DNA from: Acanthornis magna
Taxonomy: Eukaryota; Chordata; Aves; Passeriformes; Acanthizidae
Assembly: GCA_036785705.1 (NCBI GenBank)
Contig: JAWUZG010000056.1
Coordinates: 16,040,001-16,104,000, forward strand
Length of the DNA stretch: 64,000 bases
Reading direction: 5' to 3'
Shown in pieces: positions 32,301 to 45,202 of this stretch; the first letter of the stretch is position 1, and the number at the start of each line of letters is the position of its first letter. A program made the position numbers and the translations under genes. The notes under the pieces are model-generated. The model was not told the DNA's origin and ran no database searches. It saw nothing but the letters and a program-made list of their open reading frames with translations.

Positions 32301-35300
32301 AGACACTGTGGCCTGTGTCCCTCCGCGAGAAGAGCGATTTGTCACCCTGGGGTCAGGGTGTGAGGAGCTGGGCACCTCTGGCTTCTCCCAGGGCAGGGCA
32401 CAGCTCCTGCCTCCACCCTCACACGCTTCCTCTGCTGTCTGTAACAGAGCAGGTGTGACAATAAAGGCTCAGCTTCATCATTCTTCCTAGACATCAAATT
32501 ACTCCCACCTACGGGGATTACATTTGCAACTCTCTCACGTATGCTGTGACTCAGGAATGGGACTTTTATCTCGGGAAGCAGAACACAGATCTGAACGGCA
32601 CTGCTGTCTCCTGGAGGAGATAATGTGTCTCTGCTCAGAGCCCTCGCTCTGTGCTTGCCTTCTATCACATAGCACCATTTGGCAGGGGCTGCCTGGAGTG
32701 TGTGATAGCAGGCACTGAACTACTTCAGAAAAACAGGCACTTGTTCTTTCCATAAAAACAAATTACTAATTAAAAGTGGTTTTAATTTTTAGTTCGTATT
32801 TTCTTGGGATTGTCCCAGACTCTGGAGTCCATGCTCCACACCCTGTCCTTCTGGAGGAATTTGGCTAGGGAAAGCACTGTGAGATTTGTTCCCTTTCCTC
32901 TCCCTTACTCTTAAAATCCCTCCTCCCCCTTTTCCCTTCCTGCAACTGGTAAATTGTGAAGAACAGGAATGTTCCTGGGAAGAAACCCAGGCAGAATTGC
33001 ATTCAGAACAAGTCAAAGATTTCTTGCATAGCTGAAGCATGTGTTTGCAATCCCCAATTGCCGGAGCACGTAAGCCCTGCCAGCGAGTGCTGTTCCCTTC
33101 AGATGTTCTCAGAGAGCTCTAGGCAGTGTCCAGGGCAGCCTGTGGACAATCTGAGCTGAGGAATTGCTCCATGGCCCATCTGTTCATGGTGCCAGGCCAA
33201 AAGGATTCTCAGTGAAAGGATGGCAAAGAGCCAGTCCTACCATTCCAAGGAGCTGTGTTAGGGATGGTCAGAAACGCTGGTCTGGGACCTCCCCAAGCCA
33301 CAAACTGGTTCCATGAGAGAGCTTGGCTGCTACCACCAACCACCAGGCTTCAGGCAGCTTTTGGGATTGATGCTCTCCAGAATAGTTAGCATGTGCTCCC
33401 CCAACAAAGGACAAAACCACAAGATCCCTAATGATAACTGAGGGAAGCAGCAGAGAATCAGCGACTATGGCCTGTTCTCCTTTCAGCTTGAGAGATGCCA
33501 CTGATACAGAGAGAAAATCACTCTTCCAAGGGGTGCTGTTCAGTGGTTCCCCACTGGAACCTGACAGGGCCAGGAAGGATGGGAGCTGGGGGCTGGGACA
33601 CTGGTTGGAAAAAGCAGCTTCAGCATATTTGTGAGGAAGCTTTTGTCCTTGGCACAACACAGAGCACGGGGTACCACAGGAGCACAGAGTGAGCCCTCGC
33701 TCAAGCTGGTGCTGATACTGGGGAAAGGCAGGTTGATGAAAGCATCACTTGTCTTTCCAATGACCTTATCATGTGAGCTGAGCCTGCCAAGAGCTGTCTC
33801 TTGCTCTGTGCTCCTCGTGGCCTGAGCCAAGACTCCTGAATGCTCTGTGCCGTATCCGATATCGCTCGGCATCGCTGGCAGCCTCCCAGGGCTCCTGGGT
33901 GGGAGCAGGACACCCCTGTGCTTTGCTGCCTCCAGCTCGCCTCACTTCCAAACAGGTCCAATCTGATTTTGCAGGTATAAGGAACACTCTAAGCTTGAGG
34001 GAGGAACAGAAGAGTCTTCCAAAGCAAGTTCCCTGACCTCAGTGGCTGCGTGGCTGTTCTGGCTTCTCTTCATGCTTCCCAATAGGACTCCCAGGTCTTT
34101 ACTGGTGTGTGGCAACAATAGTGAGCAAGCAACACGTGGGGGCAGCAAAAGGCTTTGCTTCCTTGTCTGGGAGTCTGTGGTCGGAGCATCCTTGCAAGGA
34201 TCCTGAAGAACCGAGGTGCTCCCAGATTTGAGGGTCACTGTGGTGGGCACAAGCTGCAGCTGCTCAGACTCTGGGAGAAGGATGCTGTAGGACAGAGGGC
34301 CTTTGTGGCCTCCTGGGACAGGATGTCAGCACTGAATCCTGGGATTTTGTCACTGCATCTGGTCCTGTCCCAGTTCCTGCCAGCCCAGCCCAAGCACTTC
34401 CATGCTCATGTTCTAAACCACGTTCAACCAGAAGACAGTCACAGCAATGTCCACAATGGAAAACGGGCTCAAGTGAAAATCCCAGAGTCAGATCCCACTG
34501 CAGCCCACAGGACAAGCCTTGCTGAGCTTGTTGCACCACAGGCAGGATGGAACCCAGCACGTCCCTTTCAGTGAGGTGAAATGAAAAAAAGCAGCTCTTA
34601 CCTCATCACTGTGAAGAAAGATGAAGGCTTCAACTACTACCATTTATTCTCTTGGAGACTTGGAATTTTCAGGTATCGGGAAAAAGCCTTGATCTTGGCT
34701 GTGAAGGTATTAAAAGGCAAGTTTACAGAGTAGCAGTACTTCAGACAGGGAAATGGCCATAATTTACATAGTATGGCCCTGAGATTTTCTGTCAGGGCTA
34801 TCTCCAGAATAGGTGTCATTTTTCCTGCTCTGAGTGAGCAGAACTTCAGGAATTGCTTGTCCACCTGATGTTTGCCTGATTGCTCACATCAGTCTCCCCA
34901 TCATCAGTAATGTGTCTGAGTGGTACTGGCACAAGCTGATGGAAATGGCAAAAAATAAAAAATCTAGCAAAAGCCAGCCCTGTCACCAGAAATTATGATG
35001 GATTAATTATAATAAGGGGTGGGAAAAAAACCAGCCTTGTGCTCCATGAGTAATTTAAAAGGAGTAAAATCAGATAAATTCCCAGATAGGAAAAGCATTT
35101 TCTGTAACTGAGGCTGCTACTTTAATTGGAAAACGCTGTTAACACAACTCTGACCGAGGCGAGGGCAAGAGCACAGCAGGACTGGTGCAGATCTGCAAGT
35201 AAACAGCTGAATTGCTTCTCTCAGCCTCAATCTGCAAATTTCTGAAGCCAAAAGAACAGCTTTAAATGTAGAACTTCTGTTGGAGCTCATGCTTCAATTG

Positions 35301-38300
35301 GGCTATGTGCCAGGACATGCAAAGACTTAGGGCATTAAAAGTCTCATGGAGATGAAAAGACAGTGGGGAGTCATTTGAGTTGGCTTGTAATGCACTAAGC
35401 TATAGCAGGATCTGCCTTCATTCCCTTTAAACCAACTTCTGGAGAGGAAAATTGAGAAAACTGATATTTTATCACTTGTAATTGTCACAGCAAAAGCTAA
35501 GGCTAAGCATGGCCCTGACAGAATTCCTGTGTCCTGCACACAGCCCTGCAGAGGGGTCCCAGCCCCACGCTGCCTTGGCCTTCCCAGTACCTGGGATGTG
35601 AAGTAGCCCCTGAAAATGCCCCAGACCACGAGGTGAGCACCTCTAGGGATGTATGAGCTGCTCTGTTGGCTGTTGTTTTCAATTCACTTCAGACCATCAT
35701 CTCAGACAACCTTTAACCACAGAGTAACACAACAGGTTTGCACTTACCCTCGTCCTTCCAAGGAGCTCAAAGTGCTTTAAAAATCCCCATCCACGCAGTG
35801 CTATCATGGCTCCTCTGCTATTGCACAGCGGTTCCTTGACTCACAGGGCAGTGAACTGCTTCACCCAAGGCTCCACGAAACGTTGGAATGTCAAGACAGC
35901 CCAGATCCCAGGAGGCTGGGATGAACATCCATTTAGAAATGAAGGATGTGTCTGGCTGTCAATAAACACTGAAAAAAGCTGTGAACAGCAGCAAAGCGAC
36001 ACAAACACAGTGTGATCACCAGGTACCACCAAAGCACAACTGACCAAGCCCAGCTGTTGCAGGGAAAAGGAAGAGGAGCAGGACTATGTCTTCCACTGTG
36101 TGGGCTGTGTCCCTGCTGGTTAATGCTGCACCTCCCTGCATGGGCTGGCTTCAGATGGACAGGCTGAGCATCACTACCAGGGGGCTGGGAAATCCTTTGC
36201 TGGGACTGCTCACTGCCAGCAGCTGCTTTACAATATTCCCAGCCATTCCCCCAAGTATCAGCTTGGACAAAATTAAAGACAAATTAATTCCCTTGGGTTT
36301 CAAGAACCCTGGGAAGTCACTCATCGGGCTCCTGCTGAGCCAAAGGCAAGGAAGAACATTGTTAGCAATAAAAACAGACAGATCTTCTCTAATTGGAGCC
36401 ACGGAATGGGTATGTGCTCTTGGGGAAATCTCTGCGTCCCTCTGGACCATGTTCAGCACGAGGAGAGGAGCCTCAGTGGGCAGTGGGGGCTTTTATCATA
36501 GTGACAGGGACCTCCTCAGATGACAGGAGAAAAAAAAGACACACCAAAAGCTTCATTAACATTGAAACCTCACCCTCAGTCCTTGTCCTGGCACAGGGTT
36601 CTGCTCTGAAAGTGGATGAAATTGTTTCCATTTATTTTGAGGCTGGTGTTATGAAACTCTCCTAAAAGCCAAGGGCCAAATGCTGCTCTGCATCTTCAGG
36701 AAACAGTCCCAGGGAATGGTCAAAGACACCAACCACACAGGGGAGACTTTGTAGGTCCAAGGCCTGGGTGCCAGAAGGGAGTTTCACCATGGTCTCCTCC
36801 ATGAGAAGCTGGCTCCAGGGTCACACCCACAAGGACACCCTCAATGTGCTATGTGGGTGCATGGCAGCATATTGGCCATGATGTTTGGCCTTTAAATCTG
36901 CCAGGATCCTGGGAAAGTCATTCCAGGACCCTGTGCTTAGAGTGCTGGAATCAGAGCCAGTAGAAGAGACAGAAAAAAAGGGGAAGAGGAACTATTAAAA
37001 GAAATAAAGGGACACGAGCAGATGAAAGGTGCAAAGTGTCATCTTTCCCACGTGGGACTTCGCCAGCAGCAGAAGGGATACCACGGAGAATCAGTGGGGA
37101 GTGGATCAAGTAACACCCACCTCACCCCATTCCCTAAAATCCAAAACACACAAATGCTGAGCTCTCGCTCAAAGCAAAGCGCCATCCTCTCATCTCATTG
37201 CTACGTGTAACCCAGAGCCTGTGGAAGCACTACAGTGAATTAACATGAGAGAAAGGAGCTGGATTGAATTTGCTAAGGGAGGAAAAAACCCCTACAGGCA
37301 TGTTGTTAAGAAAGAATGAGCACTAATTCTGTTTATTCTGATTCATTTTGTTTGATTGTGCTTCATTGTGCTTGCCCTAGGAAATGTGAGAGCTGGTGGG
37401 GATCATATCAGCAAAGAAAAGAGGAGAGCAACAAGCTGATGGTTTAGAGTTCATGCAAACATTGTGCCAGCCACTGAACCAGAAGAAAAGAGTTGGCTCA
37501 GAGGCAGCCACTTATCTACTGATAAGATCCTCTTGGGGAAGAATCTCAGAATGGTGTGGAAGAGACATGGGAAATGGTGCTGCAGAGCTAAGCCAAGCAA
37601 TCAGCAGAGAATATGGCATGCTGACAGCATTTTTCCTTTCCTCCCATTCTTCCCCATTTCTTACTAGAAGAAGGAGTATTTTTGCCTGTAAAAATCTTTG
37701 TGCCTAAAGAGGTCACACCAGGGTACGCTCCTGCACCAGAGCTCAACTTCTGGGTAGCTTTGATTCAACTTGCTGGAGAAAATCATAATAAAACTCTTAG
37801 CTATGGATCTCTATATGATCATTACCTCAGCTTTAAACACCTACATTTACAACTCCTTGTTTGTGGAGATAAAATACATCATCATGGTTTTAACTTACCA
37901 GAAAGTGTCTCCCACCAGCTGCTCTTTGTGGAAGCGTCAGAGGAAGAGATCAAGTCCCAGGTGGCCAGAGAACACAAGCTGTGGCTGGCCAAGAGCAGAA
38001 GCTGTCAAACACGAGGCATCTGGAGATGAGGAAATTCAGGACAACTTCTTGGTCCAGCAGATAAACCTTCCTGCCTTTTTTTACAGATGTGATGCGCTTA
38101 CAGATGTTCCCTGAAAGGGGCAGCAGAGACCAAACCCACAGGATGAACGGAGAGATCTGTCCTGATCCGGGAGAAATAAAGAGTAGGAATTATTTGTAAT
38201 GTTTCTTTTCCTTGGCATACAGAGGCTCCACCATGTGTCCACTCAAATAAAAACATGGACCTATACAGGCCAAATTGGGGCTGCCTGGTGGAATCTTGAT

Positions 38301-41300
38301 TGGCTCTGTTACCACTCCCTTCAGCTGCTTTTGAGAGGAGGGCACCAACCCTTCCCAAACACGGGTGCTGGGGGTGTAAACATTGTGGAGCTCCATATAA
38401 TGAACTGATTAACACTTCTGTCACCACAGCAGCACAGCAGCCTTTGGGTTGGCTTACCAGCAGGGGGAAGAGCAGGAATTTGGGAAAGGCTTACCAACAG
38501 GCTCATGAGTACCTGCACCACAGCTCATCACTAACACAATTCACTCATCACAATTTGGCTCCCACCTAACCTTAAAAGAGAGGAGATGAGGAAAAGGCTG
38601 CTTAGAATATCAAGGTTCCAACAGTCCATGCTGATGTGAAGGTGTGAAGCAGGGAAGCCCATCCTGGACCACCTTTACAATCTCTCCAGGCTCTCTTGAA
38701 CCATTCAGAGTTAATTCTAGAGCTGATCCAAGTCGCTGCCTGGAGAAAAAGGCACAGTTATTTACCTGCAGCAAATCCCATATGTGTTACTTCATCTAAG
38801 TCTCTTATCCCAATCTGTCCTGTTGCTCTAATTGCCTTTTTCCACTCTAGCACTGTCCACAATCCCCAGTGGAGAGGATGGTTTTGCTGGTGAGGATGTC
38901 CAAGAGCTCCAATCAGGGACAATACAACAGGCACAAATCATGCTCCAGTCTCTTCACCAAAGAAAGAAGAGATGGCCCAAAATTTGGCCCAGGATTTGAA
39001 AGCACCTAAGCAAGCAGGGGGCAATGTGAGGTGAGAATGCAGCAGAGGAGCTGAAGCAGTAAGAGCTTTATCAGGAAACCAAGAACCCTCTCTGGTGCTG
39101 CTTTCAGGATAGCACAGCACACCAGCAAATCTGGCTGCAGACTGAAATCTTGGCTTCCCCTGAAGCCAATGGCAAATATCCCACTGGCTTCAATGGGAGC
39201 AGGACTTCATGCCAGATCTCGTGCTTCCCATTCCTTTGCCGTAGCCATGAGAGCAAACTTCCCTTCCAAGGCTGTGTCTGCAGCTAGAGCCTCCAGGAGC
39301 AGGAGAATGGCTCTCCTTGCAGCCTGAGAACTATCAATGGAAAATGAAAGACTTATTTTCAATAGAAATTGTGATTGTCCTAGAGAACAACTTGCTCAGA
39401 GTTATGGGGCTCTCTGGAGCCATTTCTTTCTCTCTTAAAAATTCCCCTTAGGCTTTAGGTGCCCACAGGGTGCCCAGCAGCTCGAGCACAGTTTTTGGCT
39501 GTGAGGAAATCACGAGTGGGGGAAGTGGTTTGAGCTGGATTATGCACCTATGAACACTCATTTCTCCCAGTCTTAACATCCCTCATTCCACACCTGCTCA
39601 CACAGCAGCACCTGGACACAGTGGGACTTACAGCAACACAGCAAACAGGAGGAAAAGACTAAGTTTGGTCATTTCTGTTTTCATCACAACGGAGTTGATA
39701 AAGGAAGGTGAAGAATGGGATGCTGGAAGAGCTGTGCACTGACCACACAAGGCTCTACGTTTGCTCTGGCATGAGCATCCCTCTGCTGAGATGAGCATCT
39801 CGAGATCCCCAAGCTGGTTATGAGGTGGCAAGGTCACGTCTCTCATTTCCTGCAAATCTTTGCTTTCCTTGGCAGAAATGAAGGATTTTGCTAGGGAAAT
39901 CTTGGTGGGTGTTTTGTGATCAGTCAAGCACAGCAGATTACTCGAGGGTGTATACAGGACCTCCCATCTGCTGGACGTAGGAAAACGATTCTGTTTGCTC
40001 CAGAAATTCAGGAGTCACCAGCATGGTGCTGACCACCTGTATTATTCCTTAGGTCACGTGGCATGTCTACTGGACAGATTGATGTCTGTACAGCTGACTG
40101 TTTGCATATCAATTCTAGAGGCAAAGGAAATTCTTCAAATCCCAGAGCACAAATGTGCACTGCTACAGAAAAGCAGGTGGAGATGTGCCAAGTTAGAGCT
40201 CCTTAGCTGCTGCCCCTGTAAGGAATGCCCTGCAAGGAAAACTGGAAAATATTTCATGAAAGAGCAAAGATAACACAAGACAATCTGGCAAAGGGTAGAA
40301 TTTAATATTAATGGCTTTCCTTTAGTCACTGTATTTCCTGTTCCTAACTTAACCCTCTAAAATCAGCCACGGTCAGAGAAAGGCTATAAACTTTTGCACA
40401 TCTAAAAAGTCTTTCACTGAAAGAGCTCAGAGTGCTTTGCAAATGTCAGGGACTGCTGAGGGATGGCTTTTCCCTGAGGAGACTGTCCATGTAGCCAATG
40501 GGCAGACGCTCCTTTGGCTGCTGAGGCCAAACATTGAAAAATTTGGCTACTCTGTGAGAACATCTTCCTTCTTTGCCTCCCAGGTTCCTGTCATCACAGG
40601 AACCCAAAAATCAGAGGAGCTGGGCTTCCCTTGAGCTCAGCGTCAAAAAAACCCTTCCTCATGGACAGATGGCTAACAGACACACCACAGGGATGTTCTG
40701 GTGTCATTTCAGCCCAGCAGCCACTTCAGGATCCTGTCCCTGGAGATCTCAGGGTTACACAGAGACAGCTCATGGCTGTGCCTGGCTCATCTGTGCATCT
40801 GAACATCACCATTAAAGCACACTGAAACTTGCCTTGAAAGGGAGCTGCACCAGCCCCACCTCTCCACCCCTCTCTGCCAACTGGTGCTTGCCTGGAGGAG
40901 CCCAAAATTAGTCCAAGCAGATAAGAGATGGACAACGTGGCTCCTCGGAGTCCTGTGGAGGGGACTTTGCTCCGAGGGGATCCTTCTGTGCCCACCCACA
41001 TCTTCCTCTGACCTGGCAAAGTACCTGAATTGCTGAGCTGCCTTGCCAAGAGAGATTTGGGCTGGAAACCTCTCTAGAAAGATGTCTCTCATTAGGAGCA
41101 GGGAGCTGGCTGGGGCACAGAGCTGCGAGAGGACTGTTACTCGTTCCTGCTCGTGCTGGGCCCTTCGGACACTCTCCTCTCCTGCAAGATGCACTGTTCT
41201 GCCTCTGTGACTGCTGGCAGAAATTATTGAGCAGAGCTGGTTGAAAAACTTTCCATCAAAACAGTGTTTCTGCTTTGCCAGAAGATAGTTGAAAAATTAA

Positions 41301-41338
41301 GTGGAAAAATTAGAGAAGAGAGCCTGGGTTTTGGCTGA

Positions 41339-41386
41339 CATTTTTGGTCAAAAAATCCCAAACTTGGGATTTTTTAGCCAAAAATG
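41339..41386. repeat. Near-perfect inverted repeat, 23-bp arms, 2-nt loop
   Basis: Arms 41339-41361 and 41364-41386 pair at 21 of 23 positions; the two exceptions are adjacent (41348/41377, a G.T-type mismatch, and 41349/41376). The core is TCCCAA-AC-TTGGGA, with A6/T6 and TTTTTGG/CCAAAAA outside it. No poly-T terminator or gene is linked to it. Confidence 0.9.
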
Positions 41387-42046
41387 GAAGCATTTGGGGA
41401 AGGCAGAGGAGGAAAGGGAGGTGCCTGGCAAGACTTAGTGATACCCTAAAAAACATCTACAAAAATTTTGACAATTATGAGGATGTTTTTGTCAATTTTA
41501 TCAATTTTTTTCCATAGTGAAGGATACTTTTGCTTTTTGAACCATTCCACGGGGAGGCTGCAAATGAGTAAATAAGCTTTTTCTTTCTTACACATATGCC
41601 TACAGATCCTCCACAGTTTGTGGCATAAGCACAGGCAGCAACTCCTCTGGAGAGACACATCAGAAAGATCTTTCCAGATCTTTCCTAGGAGCTGCCCAAG
41701 GGCCCATTACCCCCAAATGTAGCTCTCAGAAAGGGACACACACAGAGCTGGTGCTGCTGTAAGTTTGTACAGCTGATGGAAAGCCTCGATAACCTCTCAG
41801 CTGCCTTGCACACAAATAAACTGAGCCATGGGGACAGCCAGGGAACAGGGCTTGTGATGCAGGGCACTGTGCACACAGCTGCTGCAAAAACACTCAAGGC
41901 AGCTACAGGCAGAGAGTTGTTGTTGCAGAGAGAATGGCACATGAATACCTGGGAACCCACAGAAAGCTGTTTTCCATCTTTCTTACACAATACTGTGATT
42001 TTCTTTCTCGTCTTTAAAATTGTTTCTTCAGTAAACATGGTTAGAG

Positions 42047-42064
42047 AAAAAAAAAAAAAAAAAA
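42047..42064 (+). repeat. A-rich homopolymer run
   Basis: About 17-18 consecutive A bases following AGAGAA. Possibly the tail of an unrecognised retroposed sequence, but nothing to its left is identifiable. Confidence 0.8.
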
Positions 42065-44241
42065 GACAGAAAGAGATGGAATCTTCCTTACCCTCTGGGA
42101 AATGTGGCTGACAGCGTTTCTTGGGCTCAGTGTCATTGTCCCCTCCTCAAGGCATTGCTGGCCGGTGATGTGAAGTGATGGGGGAAGAAGCCACGAGCGA
42201 GAGTGGCTGGCAGCTCCAGGGTGATGATGCCTGAGGAGAGCAGCATTCCAGTATTCCAGCAGGGCCCTCCTTCCTCGACACAAACCTGGGCATGGAACAG
42301 AGCTGAAAGTGCTGAACCAATGCAGCACAAGTGGCACCAGCTCTGTGAGAAAACCAAATGTTGTTATTGAGCAGTGGGGAGCCGGGGAGGTTCAATTTAC
42401 AGTGATTTTCCAAGCAATCAGACCATGATTCTGGACAGGATTTATACTTTAAACAACACCAAATTTTTAAATTCAATCTAGATGAGGATTTCATACCTTT
42501 TCCTTAACAAGAGCAGCACTGGAGGAAGCAGGCTCAGGAGCTCTGATGTGTCCTGGCAGGGGAACTGCTGCAACTCCCCTTGCTGACAGCCTGAGCTTGA
42601 CTCTCATCCCACCACAGCCCAGGGTTACAGTCCCAGCCACTTCCCCCACAGGCACCTCTGGCTCAGAGTCCCCAAAGTGATAAAAGACTTCTTGTCTGAT
42701 CATCTCAGGGGGGAAGTCTGGTGCCAAACAAAGCTGCAGTCTGGTTGGGTCCTTTTGCCATCAGAGACAAAATCAAGGGGGAAAGTACAGAGCTGGGGAA
42801 AGAAATGGAAGCTGAAAAATGTTCAAATAATGTCTTTTCCAAGAAAATGAAAAAAAAAATCCAATCCTAGAATCGTTCATCTGGTTTTGCTGGACAGGCT
42901 GCAGTGATCTTGGTGCAACATGAAAGGCTCTGTTGGAGGATTCCCTTTTTCACCAATCCTGCGGCAGTCAGGATACTTTCACTCTCTGTTCCCAGAAAGG
43001 TTCCAGTGATGGTATAGGGTGCAGAAACAGAAAGCTGTCAGTGATCCTTCAGCAGCTGCTGGTTTGTGGGGTGGTGGAGCACACTGGTGAGCTACCAGTG
43101 CTCTCCTGGTGAAAAATGAGCATTTCCCTCCATTCCAGGCCACATGGAGAGCACCATCCCATCCCATTCTTGCTTACACCATCAGAAGTGTGAGGGCACG
43201 GAATGGGAGCGTATCTGGCATGGATCTTCTCTGCCTGGAACTCCACAGCACACCGGTGTCTGCACTGACACTCTTTAGCAAGGAGAAAACATTCCTTTCC
43301 CCATGGAAATGCTCCACGTGGTGTTGGGGAAAGCACAAAGGAACATTCGGTTTTCATTCTGCCAAAGAGCAGAGTCCTCCAGTAGTGGTACTCGGTGAGC
43401 TGATGTGGGGGATAAAATGTTCCACAGCTTGGAAGGGAATTTCCTTCCAGAGCAAGCAGGGTGCTGCCAGCTTGCTGCAAGAGACAGCTGAGGCTGCCAT
43501 GGGCACCATGAGAGTGAAGGGAGCAGGTGGGGTTGGTGGAGGGAGCAATGACCCCAAGGAGGGGAGCAGGGATTCTGCTTTCCTCCTGATCCTTCTGTGC
43601 CAGAGTGGCAGATCCATCTGACCCCACCTGCCTTGGGTGACCTCGGCTGAGGTGTCTTAAATTTAAAAAAAAACAACTGAGCTCACAGGGAAGGACTATG
43701 GCTTGGGCAGAAATGGGGATTAGGAATAAGAGAAAAACAGCAAACAGCTACATGCAAAATAGGCAAACTAAGTATATAATCCTACTGGATTTATAGGAGA
43801 GATATTGGCACATACCAGGAACATTTCAAGCCAAATGTATGACAGCATTCCTTACACCCCTCCCACCCATTGCCATATCCTAGCTTAATGCAAAGCCTTT
43901 TGGCTTCCCCAGGCTTAGAGCAATGTTTTATTGTTCAAACAGGTCAACAATTGCAATCAGATGTTGACTGCAGGCAAGGCACAAACAGGATGATGTGTTA
44001 AATGTACAGCACCACTCGGATGGAGTGTCTGCAGTTTTGCTGCTGGGAATGGTCCTGTGCAGGGTGGCAGCTGGGCTGGTACCTCCCCAGGCTGCCTCAG
44101 AAAAGCAGGAAGGCCATCAGGGCTGTGCCATGAATGCAGTGTGACATCAGCCAATGAGCTCGGTTGTTAAAGCATAAACTCCATTTCTGGAAGTCATTTG
44201 GGGAGGAGGACTCTCACACCAACTCCACTTTGGTTTGTTAT

Positions 44242-44335
44242 AAAATCATAGAACCGTTTAGGTTGGAAAAGTCCTTTAAGATCATCGAGTCCAACCCAGC
44301 ACTGCCAAGTCCACCACTCCACCATACTCCTGAGT
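44242..44335 (-). mobile_element. CR1 LINE 3'-tail fragment (antisense)
   Basis: AAAATCATAGAACCGTTTAGG, then TTGGAAAAGTCCTTTAAGATC and ATCGAGTCCAACC, then CAGCACTGCCAAGTCCACCAC, is the reverse complement of the avian CR1 3'UTR tail, including the start of the ATTCTATGA-type terminal repeat. A few bases are missing after CCAACC relative to the form I know. The remainder of the element is absent (5' truncation). Confidence 0.85.
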
Positions 44336-45202
44336 TTTTAGGGCTGCTTTAGAAAGATCTGCAAGAAGTGCCCTTTTAACAAGAATTGAGCTGGAGTGGG
44401 ATGCCAGTGATGGCATCTTTGTAAGACAGGATGGGAGAGGATCCTACAGGTGTATCTGTGTGCAGCTGTCTGCAAAATCAACCTTCACCATGCTGGGGGA
44501 GAGCTAAATAGTACAAAGATTCTGGCTAGTGCCTACAACAAAGACATCCAAAACACTTGGCACTGAAGTAATTCCATTTATTTCACACCAGGGGAGTGTG
44601 CAGCTAGGTTATGCAGGTACCTTCCCAGCGGATGGGATTGTTTTGCTCCAATATAAATTTCATTGTCAGGGGTGCCTGTGGAGCTGCTGCTCCCTCCCAG
44701 CTCTGGCACAGCAAGAACAACCTTCCCCAAAAGCACTCTCAGAATGTCCCTCTCCCCAGGCAGAAGCTTCCCCCTCCCCACAGCCTGCCCAGGCATACAC
44801 AGAGATATCCCAAACTGAGCCTGGTGCACTTTTCCCAGACAGGAATTTTCTACTGTTGTGTCACTGACCACAGACCTCGCAAGGCATTATTCAGGTGTTA
44901 ACATCCCTGTGCTTTATTTTGTGACCTGACCAGGACAAGACCCATCATTTCTTGGTTTGTTAGCACACTGAGAACTCTGAGGTGCCAGAATTTTACTGCC
45001 AAATGACCTTTTACACTGAGCACAGCAATTAAACAGTTGGCTTGGATTTAACCAAATCCCAGTCTCAATCCAGTATTAGACAGATGCATAATGGATCACT
45101 TACAGCTTCACTCCTTTCTCCTAATTTTCATGCTGTTGGGTTTGCTTTGTATTTTTGTTTCAAGTTCAGAAACCTTATTAAAGTTGTTATGGAAAAAATA
45201 AA

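Larger units (their letters stand above)
29400..45200. other. Intergenic region between LYSMD4 and the ADAMTS17 3' end
   Basis: About 15.8 kb without a gene I can support. The longest open frame (36086-36523, plus strand, 145 codons) has no recognisable domain and ordinary noncoding composition. Contents recognised are a CR1 remnant (44242-44335), a strong hairpin (41339-41386) and an A run at 42047-42064. The right end is uncertain because the ADAMTS17 3'UTR end is not fixed. Confidence 0.65.

Noticed and set aside
36086..36523. Plus-strand frame of 145 codons in the intergenic region
   Set aside because: No known motif, no splice or promoter context, and composition like its surroundings. 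A frame of this length is expected by chance in 64 kb.
41339..41386. Reading the hairpin as a microRNA precursor
   Set aside because: A two-base loop and 23-bp arms are too short and tight for a normal Drosha/Dicer substrate. It is kept only as an unexplained inverted repeat.
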